A stretch of 64,000 nt of DNA, from the NCBI RefSeq assembly GCF_000014145.1, contig NC_008255.1, positions 2,744,001-2,808,000 of the forward strand. Direction: 5' to 3'. The notes below the pieces were generated by a model. The model worked only from the letters and a program-made list of their open reading frames with translations, searched no databases and was not told the origin of the DNA. Positions 8,332 through 16,600 of this stretch are shown here, one piece after another. Position 1 is the first letter of the stretch; every line of letters starts with the position of its first letter. Source of the DNA: Cytophaga hutchinsonii ATCC 33406 (GTDB lineage Bacteria > Bacteroidota > Bacteroidia > Cytophagales > Cytophagaceae). The position numbers and the translations under genes were made by a program.

Positions 8332-9327
8332 TCATTTTTTAAGGCTCCATAGAGAACCATTTTTTGTAGTCCATTTTTGCAGCATCCCTTGTTTAACATA
8401 TTCATCCAGCATTTGTTCCGATTGGTTTCTGGCAACACCTGTCAATTCTGAAAACTCTTTGGCCGTTAACGAATGAAATGTTGAAAACACAGCAGCTATA
8501 CTTTTATCGTACGTATATTTTTGAACGCTTGGGTACAGGCCTGCAATCGTATTTTCAAAAACGGCATACGGTTTATATCCATAAACGGTTTCGTTCTTAC
8601 CTGTCGAATCAGAAAAGATCATTGTAGGAAACCCATGAACACCTAGGTCTCTGGCTAATTTCAAGTCTGCATAGAAAAGGTCTTTTGCTCTTCCTTCATA
8701 ATCTTTCTTAAATTGTTCTATGTTGACACCTGTATTTTTTGCAGCCTGTTCAAGATGTTCCCATTTTGCAATATTTTTTTTCTGTAAGAAAACCATTTCA
8801 CGAATTTCGCGAAGAAATAAAATTGCCCGTTCAGTACTTTGAATTTGTACCGCTTTAAAAGCAATAGATGGAGGATATGAAGATGGCAGCGGATCTTCTA
8901 ACCAAACCCCGCCATCTATAGGCATATCATAATAAACACTGACTTCATCCCAATGATGTGCAACATCTGAAGGTTTACTGATGCCACCGCTATTGTACGA
9001 CCAATCAGGTAATAAACCGCCCATTCTGTATTCGATATCTATACTGGTTCCATACTCCAATTTCAATTTGCGAAGCTGGGGCTCTATTCCCCAGCACGAG
9101 GAGCAAATAGGATCTGTATAATAAATGACCTTAACCGGTTTTTTATCCGATTTTAAATCCGCCTGATGTGCTGTATCCGGTTTTATTGAAGGCATTTCGC
9201 AAAAACCGCTTTCCGGATTGCATAATAGAGGATTATTTTGTTCTTGCATATTCGTCTTGATTTGTGACCGGCAGTTTACAAAGCTTACCATCAGAATGAT
9301 GAGACTTATTGAACAGATAAATTTCAT
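8332..9327 (-). CDS. Envelope DsbA/FrnE-family thioredoxin-fold protein
   Basis: The N-terminus MKFICSISLIILMVSFVNC is a signal, perhaps a relaxed lipobox with Cys19. After a linker, residues 64-265 form a DsbA-like domain: VKVIYYTDPICSSCWGIEPQL with the redox pair Cys75-Cys78, the inserted helical part, and the cis-proline loop LGVHGFPTMIF. The WGIEPQLRKLK context is closest to the FrnE/SpxH-like branch. The last 60 residues (TAKEFSELTGVARNQSEQMLDEYVKQG) look like a small helix-turn-helix. It is transcribed divergently from the HxlR regulator at 9413, which suggests control by that regulator and a response to oxidative or electrophile stress. That link is inference. Confidence 0.8.
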   Translation of the reverse strand: MKFICSISLIILMVSFVNCRSQIKTNMQEQNNPLLCNPESGFCEMPSIKPDTAHQADLKSDKKPVKVIYYTDPICSSCWGIEPQLRKLKLEYGTSIDIEYRMGGLLPDWSYNSGGISKPSDVAHHWDEVSVYYDMPIDGGVWLEDPLPSSYPPSIAFKAVQIQSTERAILFLREIREMVFLQKKNIAKWEHLEQAAKNTGVNIEQFKKDYEGRAKDLFYADLKLARDLGVHGFPTMIFSDSTGKNETVYGYKPYAVFENTIAGLYPSVQKYTYDKSIAAVFSTFHSLTAKEFSELTGVARNQSEQMLDEYVKQGMLQKWTTKNGSLWSLKK

Positions 9328-9358
9328 TCTCCTATAATCTAATTGAACAATTTGCTTT

Positions 9359-9372
9359 TATCTTTGTCAAAG
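9359..9372 (+). promoter_or_regulatory. Promoter box and palindrome between divergent DsbA-like and HxlR genes
   Basis: TATCTTTG at 9359-9366 fits the Bacteroidota -7 box TAnnTTTG and would place the HxlR start about 40 nt upstream of its ATG. It overlaps the perfect palindrome CTTTGtCAAAG at 9362-9372. A repressor bound here could block both divergent genes. No clear -33 box at ideal spacing was found. Confidence 0.4.
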
Positions 9373-9412
9373 TTCAGCATAGTAAAACTCTTTCACAATA
9401 AGTCAGATTTAT

Positions 9413-9724
9413 ATGACTAACCTCAAAAAGCCAGAAGAAAATGAAACGTGTCCTGCACAAGCACTTTTAAAAATGCTAGCCGGAAAATACAAACCTGAAA
9501 TATTCCGTCTGGCTGTTGATGGGCCTTTGCGATTCAGCAGTTTACTAAGACAAATTAAAGGTTCTAATAAGCAAACGATTTCAGTTGCGCTAAAAGAACT
9601 GGAAGAAACAGGAATATTAAAAAAAGTAACGATAACAGAAAAACCTTTGCACATTGAATACTTTCTTACTGAAAATGGCAAGGCACTCATCCCGGTTTTT
9701 GAACAGTTAGAAAATTTAAGATAA
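9413..9724 (+). CDS. HxlR-family winged-helix regulator
   Basis: At 103 residues this has the normal length for HxlR (PF01638). Family features are the N-terminal Cys15 (CPAQALLKMLAGKYKPEI), the recognition region RFSSLLRQIKGSNKQTISVALKELEE and the wing GILKKVTI...VEYFLT-type segment ending in LTENGKALIPVFEQL. Members usually act as dimeric repressors or activators of a neighbouring enzyme gene in response to aldehydes, thiol reagents or oxidants, often through the conserved Cys. The divergent DsbA-like gene is the obvious target. Confidence 0.88.
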   Translation: MTNLKKPEENETCPAQALLKMLAGKYKPEIFRLAVDGPLRFSSLLRQIKGSNKQTISVALKELEETGILKKVTITEKPLHIEYFLTENGKALIPVFEQLENLR

Positions 9725-9791
9725 GGTTCCAGTTGTTCAAAAACAGGTTCAAGGATTTTCAATATCATCCAGTATGTATATTAAATAAACC

Positions 9792-10709
9792 TTATATCCA
9801 CTCTGCCTGTATACCAGCAGCATTAAGTTCTGCCAGTACATGCTCTTTTGCATAACATAATGTAACCTCTTTCAGATTAGGAAATTTTTTCACATCATCA
9901 ATAGATTCAATATCCCAATATGTTTCCCACCCTTCTCCAAAACGGAGTAGATTCAAATAAATATCATTCCCGCCATCCTGATAAATTCCGGTTATTTCAG
10001 CAGCCAACCGTTGGGGTATAGGCAAATCCTTAAAATACTGTGTTACTTCTGCAATGGGTTGATAACCTTCTTTTTCAAGATCAATTTTCCGGTGCGGATA
10101 CCATTTTACAAATTCAAATAAGTCGAATTCCGGTTGAATCATTTTTTTATTGTACATCAGTTCCTGAATAATCGCAAGCTTAAAACCGAAATCAACAAAA
10201 ACAATTTCTTCTTCCAGTTTCTTTATAATGTAAGTATCTTTTGGTATTTCGTTTTTCTTTTTTAATTCATTTTCAGCAGCCACATCATACGCTTTTATTT
10301 CCAGACCTTGTACATCTGCATCATCCAGATCAAACCAGACAGATATATCATTTAATACAAATGCTCCCGAAGAATCCCCATCAAAAAGTGCTACACGTTT
10401 ATTTTTATTTTTGTTGTAATACGTAATGATTTCCTCATTATTAAAATGAAATACGCCACTAAAAATTTGTTTGCAACTGAAATCAAATGTATCTGTTTTT
10501 AATGTCAGATATAAACCGTCAGCCATCTTCCCATCTTTCGAATAAGCCAATACGCCCAATGCATCCCAGGTATATATGGTATTGTGTTTCTTTTTATTAA
10601 CCCGGTCAGAAACAGCAAAAATCGTTCTTAATGTTTCAATTGCAACGGGAAAAGTTATAGAAGTTTTATTGATCTGGAAATCGGTTGAAGTCAAATTAAT
10701 TGTAAGCAT
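9792..10709 (-). CDS. Two-domain cytoplasmic protein (DUF6892-like C-terminus)
   Basis: Residues 1-150 form a beta-rich domain (TLRTIFAVSDRVNKKKHNTIYTW, DALGVLAYSKDG). Residues 165-305 contain VDFGFKLAIIQELMYNKKMI, a phrase EGYQPIAEVTQYFKDLPIP and DGGNDIYLNLL...GWETYWDIESIDDVKKFPNLKEV. This combination resembles a pair of uncharacterised domains (DUF7738 and DUF6892) seen in stand-alone proteins near polymorphic-toxin loci. The family names are from memory. There is no signal peptide. A role as immunity or defence protein is possible but there is no toxin gene next to it. Confidence 0.6.
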   Translation of the reverse strand: MLTINLTSTDFQINKTSITFPVAIETLRTIFAVSDRVNKKKHNTIYTWDALGVLAYSKDGKMADGLYLTLKTDTFDFSCKQIFSGVFHFNNEEIITYYNKNKNKRVALFDGDSSGAFVLNDISVWFDLDDADVQGLEIKAYDVAAENELKKKNEIPKDTYIIKKLEEEIVFVDFGFKLAIIQELMYNKKMIQPEFDLFEFVKWYPHRKIDLEKEGYQPIAEVTQYFKDLPIPQRLAAEITGIYQDGGNDIYLNLLRFGEGWETYWDIESIDDVKKFPNLKEVTLCYAKEHVLAELNAAGIQAEWI

Positions 10710-10778
10710 ATTTTAATTATTGTTATTCGTACTGATATAAAAGGGAATGTCACTTTGTATGCAGCAAACAGCCAGCAA

Positions 10779-11789
10779 CTACTCAATCTTCTTGAAATAT
10801 TCCGGGATCAGCCGTTTCATTTTTTCCAATGTTTCCTGCACCGTTAATTCACTCATGCCGCCGGAAGCATTGGCATGGCCGCCGCCATTAAAATGCTCCG
10901 ATGCAAATACATTCACCGGATTTTCTTTTCCTTTTGAACGGAAAGATATTTTAATAATTCCATCCCGTTCCGAAAATACAATTGCTGCTTTCATTCCTTT
11001 AATGGATAAGGCAAGATTGGCTAAGCTATCGGTATCTCCTTTTTTATAATGGAATTTTTCAAGCTCTTCTTTTGTCAGCGGAATAAGTGCAACGTTATAG
11101 TGATCCAGGATTTCCATTTTTTCACTCATCGCATATCCCTGCAAACGCAGGCGGCTTACCGTATTGGTATCGTTGAGTGTTTCATGAATCAAATGATGCT
11201 GTACACCGGCAGCTAACAGCATAGCCAGGATCTCATGTGTGCGTGGCAGCACAGAAGAAAAACGAAAGCTTCCTGTATCTGTTAATATGCCAACATACAA
11301 GGGTGTTCCGATCTTTGCATCCAGCAACGCTGCATGGCCTGATTGTACAATCAGCTCTGCAATCAATTGAGCTGTTGACGAAGCTGTTGTATCAGAAACA
11401 ACGATGGTTGGAAACTCCTGCGGATTTAAATGATGATCAATCATGATTTTCATACAGGCAGCTTCTTCAAGCAATACCTGCATCTCTGCACCTACCCGAT
11501 CTGTGGCATTATAATCCAGACAAAAGATCAGATCTGCCTGCTGAAAAGCATTACGTACATTTTCAGGCTCATCGCTCAAAAGCATGATGTGTGAAAGATC
11601 CATAAAGTCTAAAAAATCCGGTGCTTTATCGGGGTGACAAATAACGGCTTTTCTGCCAAGTTTTTCGATAAAGTACAACAAGCCTAAGGAACTACCGACC
11701 GAATCGCCATCAGCAGATTTATGCGCGGTAATAACAATGCTGGAAGCAGCCACAATTGCAGCTTCAATTTCTTTGTATGTATTATTCAT
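10779..11789 (-). CDS. nrnA: DHH-family oligoribonuclease / pAp phosphatase NrnA
   Basis: NrnA degrades 2-5 nt RNA fragments and dephosphorylates 3'-phosphoadenosine 5'-phosphate in the cytoplasm. The DHH domain is complete: HKSADGDSVGS at 23-33 (metal-binding), FCLDYNATDRVG at 89-100, and the DHH triad 118-120 in MIDHHLNPQEF. The DHHA1 substrate domain ends with GGGHANASGG at 302-311. The length of 336 is normal for the family. It fills the place of Orn, which Bacteroidota lack. It has no close operon partners. Confidence 0.92.
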   Translation of the reverse strand: MNNTYKEIEAAIVAASSIVITAHKSADGDSVGSSLGLLYFIEKLGRKAVICHPDKAPDFLDFMDLSHIMLLSDEPENVRNAFQQADLIFCLDYNATDRVGAEMQVLLEEAACMKIMIDHHLNPQEFPTIVVSDTTASSTAQLIAELIVQSGHAALLDAKIGTPLYVGILTDTGSFRFSSVLPRTHEILAMLLAAGVQHHLIHETLNDTNTVSRLRLQGYAMSEKMEILDHYNVALIPLTKEELEKFHYKKGDTDSLANLALSIKGMKAAIVFSERDGIIKISFRSKGKENPVNVFASEHFNGGGHANASGGMSELTVQETLEKMKRLIPEYFKKIE

Positions 11790-11910
11790 GAATCGTTTTT
11801 AATATCGTTTTTTTTCTTCAGGCATCAGCCCTTAACTTTCAAGCTACTATCTTGATATGACCCGGTATTGATTATGAACTTGTAAATATATTCCGGTCAT
11901 AAATATCATT

Positions 11911-11945
11911 CATAAAAAATCCCGGCCATAACTGAACCGGGATTT
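11911..11945 (-). terminator. Rho-independent terminator
   Basis: Arms aaatcccgg (11917-11925) and ccgggattt (11937-11945), with an A run just below that gives a T run on the minus strand. It closes the transcript of the secreted protein gene ending at 11973. Confidence 0.75.
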
Positions 11946-11972
11946 ATATATATGTACCAGCGTTGCCCGGTA

Positions 11973-12644
11973 TTAATAGGCTGCGGGTACCTTAATGGTA
12001 ACCTTGTTAACAAGCTTAGGTACATCTGTATTGTCATCCGGACCTTCAACAGCTCCTACACCAAATACATATGTTCTTTCGCCGGTTGTTTCCAGTAAGT
12101 AATCATACGAGGTGGTATAAAAATATCCTTGATCACCAATACTTGCTTCCCAGATCATCGAACCGCTTTCTATAAACAAACGATAAGCAGCGGCACCCGG
12201 CACGGCTGCCCATGTGAAATGAAGATATCTCTTGCCTTCTTTTTCAATTACAGTAGCTTTCAGGTTGGTTACACTTGGTAAGCCCGCATCTGAATATGTA
12301 AATTGAGGCTGATAATACACTTCTGTTTCATTGCTGTACACAACTGGTTTGCTTTTCTGATATACAGCTACGCGGAAAATACGTCTGTTGTTGAAACGGT
12401 CTTTATTTGTATATCCCTGAGACAATTCTTTAGACAGCCCCTTTACACCTGTTACTCTTTCGTACGCTTCTCCCCCATAATTCACTTCCAATACCGTTGA
12501 ATCTGCAACTGTAATGGACGTTGGATAAGCAATAACAATTTTGATCGATGTCTGTCCATATTCATACGGACTTGAAATCTTAACCTGTGCAAATGCAGCA
12601 GTAAAACACAATAAACTAAAAGCGGTTACTAAAAGATGCTTCAT
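11973..12644 (-). CDS. Secreted protein with fibronectin-III-like domain
   Basis: MKHLLVTAFSLLCFTAAFA is a signal peptide with AFA cleavage. The mature part has two beta domains: residues 20-115, a Gly- and Val-rich sandwich, and residues 120-223, which read like a fibronectin type III module (LPSVTNLKATVIEKEGKRY, then HFTWAAVPGAAAYRLFIES). There is no catalytic motif and no sorting tail. The role is probably structural or binding on the outer surface or in the periplasm. It has its own terminator. Confidence 0.65.
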   Translation of the reverse strand: MKHLLVTAFSLLCFTAAFAQVKISSPYEYGQTSIKIVIAYPTSITVADSTVLEVNYGGEAYERVTGVKGLSKELSQGYTNKDRFNNRRIFRVAVYQKSKPVVYSNETEVYYQPQFTYSDAGLPSVTNLKATVIEKEGKRYLHFTWAAVPGAAAYRLFIESGSMIWEASIGDQGYFYTTSYDYLLETTGERTYVFGVGAVEGPDDNTDVPKLVNKVTIKVPAAY

Positions 12645-12720
12645 ATAATTATTAAAATAGTATGTTTAATAAAAGTACATATAAATGTGTATTCTTCTTT
12701 ACGATAGGTAACTATTTTTA

Positions 12721-13290
12721 TTATCCCTCTACTATGTAATTCAGTTCCGTTACACCGCATGTAAATGGTTGAGTACTCACCAGCGTTAGTTTTACGTTGT
12801 CTTTAATGTTTGTAAACAATGGAATACCCTTTCCAAGAATGACCGGATTAACAAACAGCCAGTAGCCGTCAATTAGACCTTTCTGAATAAGTGTATGTGT
12901 TGCTGCAGGACTACCAAAAACCAGTATCTCTTTATCTCCCTGTTGCTTTATTTCAGTTATTTTATCTGAAAGATTTTCGCTGATAATTGTTGTGCTCGCC
13001 AAATCCGCTTCTTTCAATGTTTTAGACAAAACAACTTTGTGTACATGCTTATACCATTTTGAATGCTCCATGTCGTGCTTGCTTGCTCCTGGCTACTCTG
13101 CTGCAGTTGGCCAGTAGCTTTCCATCATTTCATACGTTACTCTTCCATATAATGCGGTGTCGCCTCTTTCTATGCGCTTAGCAACGTGATCAAAAATTTC
13201 CTGATCCACTTTGATCCAGTTCATTTCTCCGTTCGGGCCTGCAACAAAGCCATCAAGTGATAGGTGCATGAATGCAATTATTTTTCTCAT
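12721..13290 (-). pseudogene. RibD C-terminal / DHFR-like reductase gene with an in-frame amber stop
   Basis: The two open stretches 13093-13290 and 12721-13071 are in the same frame. The first ends YWPTAAE then TAG at 13093-13095; without a frame change it continues PGASKHDMEHSKWYKHVHKV and on to GVTELNYIVEG. Together they make one 189-codon gene of the dihydrofolate-reductase-like RibD C-terminal family (PF01872): MRKIIAFMHLSLDGFVAG at the start, ALYGRVTYEMM near 45, KEILVFGSPAATHTLIQ near 140 and NPVILGKGIPLF near 160. A CAG-to-TAG change is the simplest cause. Unless the stop is suppressed or is a sequence error, the product is a 65-residue fragment. A Met 22 bp past the stop could restart the second half. 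Confidence 0.85.
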
Positions 13291-13618
13291 ATGGGTTTAG
13301 TTATATATGATTTGACTAAAAAAGTATTAACCGCTTTGATTTACGTACATATACGTCAACCAAATATACAGATTCACTGCTGAAATCTGAATCAAAATGT
13401 GGTGACACCCTGTTTTATCTGATTCCCTTTCATTTTAAGTGGTAACATATCCTTTAACTAAGTAATCTCTGCCTTTCAAAGGCTAAAGTCTACCACAAAC
13501 TAATTAGCAGCTTCTGCTTTAACAACATTCAATATGTTTGCCTTTCGTCTATACAGCTATATTTTGGGATAACATCAATATTCTTTAGCTACATTTTAAA
13601 CAAACAATTTTAAAAGAC
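13291..13618. other. Non-coding stretch between pseudogene and metalloprotease gene
   Basis: No convincing short gene on either strand. It contains a small palindrome (gccttt-c-aaaggc near 13471) and a TATATTTTG stretch about 50 bp before the metalloprotease start that is one base longer than the TAnnTTTG promoter box. It presumably holds the promoter of the 13619 gene and the leader of the reductase gene. Confidence 0.4.
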
Positions 13619-16600
13619 ATGAAAAAAACAATTTTACTGCTTTGCAGTATCCTGCTTTGCCAACTCTCAAGGGCACAGCAGGTCAGCATTCCAAATGTGA
13701 TAAAGGGTGTCACGGTGATGCTTTCTTTTCAGGATTATCCGATTAATGATCCGATCCAGGCCGTTGATGACCTCATGAACAAACAGGGCTATACCGGAAA
13801 CGGACAATTGGGCTCTGTACGTGATTACTTTTACACGCAAACAAGCGGTAAGGTAGTAATTACAAGTACAATAGTTAAAGTCACGGTGGCTCACACACGT
13901 GCGTATTACGACGACAACAATGTAAATTATGTAGATGAAGCTATTGATTTAATAAATCAAAATTATCCGGCAGGTTTTCAGGATTTAACAGCCGATCCGT
14001 TTGATGGAAAGCTCATGCATTTAAATTTTATAGCACGATCACCCGGACATTCATCAACCGTTGGTGCAAGTGCCGGCAAATTTTTTAAGAACAATACTAC
14101 CGGCCAGCTTGAGATCGTTGGAGGAAACATGACCTATTTCAATGTAGATGACCCTTTGATCATCAATGTTATTTGCCATGAAATGGGACATAGTGTAATG
14201 AGCTGGACAGATTATTACAGAACTGCATATTCAAACCTGGGAAATTTTTGTGTGATGGGATCTGCCGGAACAGCTGTTGCACCTATGCCCATCAATCCTG
14301 CATTGCGTATGCAGCGTGGCTGGATCGACAACATTATTCCGGTTTCCGGAACAACTACACAGACGTATACGCTTACAGCCAACAGCTACACAACGATCCA
14401 CAAATACACGAATCCAAACAACCCAAAGGAATATTTATTATTCCACGCCTTTAAACATGGTGGTTATTATCAACCCGTAGTAGGCGGGCCTATGCCTGAA
14501 GGATTGGCTATCTGGTATGTAGACGAAGAAACCGGTTATGATTCTCCTTTAAATCCCAATCACGACAACCAGTATTATATCCGGCTGGTGCAGGCAGATA
14601 ACAAAGACGAAATGCATGATGAATTCTTAGTGCCTGCAGATGTACGGGGAGATATGGAAGATCTTTATGGAAATGCAAACAAATCATTTCCTAATGGTAC
14701 ACCGTTCAGATGGAAAGACGGTGGCGAGTTCGGCATTAATATTACGAACATTTCCAGTCCAGGTGCTACGATGCAGTTTACTGTAACGGCAAGACCAAAC
14801 ACAGTAGTTTCAAGTTCAGATATATTTGGTACGATAGCACCCAAAGGAACATTAGGAGTTGCCAGCGGACAAACAAAAACATTCAGCCTTACACCGAATC
14901 CGGGATATGAAGTGAATGTTTTAAAAGTAGATAATGCAACCGTTACAGCTGCCAATCCATACACAATGTCAGGTATCTCTGGCACGAAAACAATTTCAGT
15001 TACATACAAAAGAAAAACAACTCAAACGGCATTGCCTTCTCCATGGCAAAAGGCGACAATAGGAAGTGTAAGCAGTTCAGATTTTGTAGCACATTCAGGT
15101 ACAAATTTTTATATGGAAACGTACGGAAACACCGTTGGTGGTTCGGGTGATAATTTCACATTTACTTATCAGCTTTTGAATGGTGACGGAACATACATTG
15201 CACACCTTGGAAACTACAATACTCTTGAAAGCCAACGAACAGGTATCATGATCCGGGAATCTTTACAACCGGATGCAGCATTTTCTGCAATCGCAAAAAT
15301 AGATATGGGTGGTGCTATTGTACAGCAAAGAGCATCTTCAGGAGGTTTAACACAAGACAACCCGAATGATCAAAAAAATTTACACATATATGAATTGCAC
15401 AATTGGTTAAAGATTGTGAGAAGCGGAAATGTAATCGTAAGTTCTGTATCAAAGGATGGAGTAACGTGGTATGAAATCGGAAACCAAAACATCTCAATGG
15501 CTTCTCAGGTATATGTAGGATTATTTACAAAAGGAACCGGATACACCACATATCCTGCACAGGCTTTATTTGATACAATTTCTTTCACATCAAGTCCGTT
15601 CCCAACAGTGCATATAACCTCTCCGGCAACTGGTACAGTACTTTCTTCGAATTCAGTAACCATCAATGCTACAGCTGCGCCAGCTGCAGCAAACGGTTCT
15701 ATTACCAAAGTAGATTTCTATGACAATACTACGTTGATCGGAACGGATAATACTGCTCCTTACAGCTTTGTATGGAATAATGTTAGTGGCGGCATACATG
15801 CGCTGATAGCAAAAGCTACAGACAATACAGGAAAAGTTGCTGTTTCTGCTAAAGTAGCAATTGTTGCACCTTGTACTGCTGCAGGTTCAAAATTACAGGG
15901 TACGGTAATTGGCACCCCTGGTTCATGGAACGGATCAGGAAATACACGCGAAAAAGCATTTGACGGAAATATCAACACGTACTTTGATGCATCGGTAGAC
16001 GTAGCATGGACGGGGTTAGATCTTTCTGCTACCTATAAAGTTACCACTATCCGTTATGTACCAAGAGCTGGTCTGGAAGGCCGTATGATTGGCGGAAAAT
16101 TCCAGGGTAGTAATGCTGAAGATTTCAGTACGTATACAGATTTAGCTACAGTAGTTGCAAAGCCATCATTTACCTGGAACTGCTTTGATGTTTCCAGCAC
16201 AGCATCTTTCAAATACCTGCGTTACATAGGGCCTGAAGGTGGTGTCGGAAACATTGCCGAAATCGAGTTTTACGGAACACCACAAGCGGCGAATCAGCTG
16301 CCAACGGTAGTAATTACAAGTCCTGAAAATGGCAATACCTTTACATCTCCTGCAACAATTACCATCCATGCAAATGCTGCTGATGCAGATGGCTCTATTG
16401 TAAAAGTAGAATTTTATTCAGGCGTTAATTATCTGAACAGAGATACGGTTGCTCCCTATTCCACAACCATTTCAAACCTGCCGTCAGGCGTATACAGCTT
16501 CACTGCACGGGCATATGACAATCTGGGCGCAACATCTGAATATACAGTAACAAATATTACTGTTGGTACCAATACGGCACCTGTTGTAAGCATTACCAGT

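Noticed and set aside
14665-15978. Minus-strand frames inside the metalloprotease gene (14665-15009, 15505-15708, 15760-15978)
   Set aside because: They are antisense to Val/Thr/Gly-rich domain coding and have no start context or family match.
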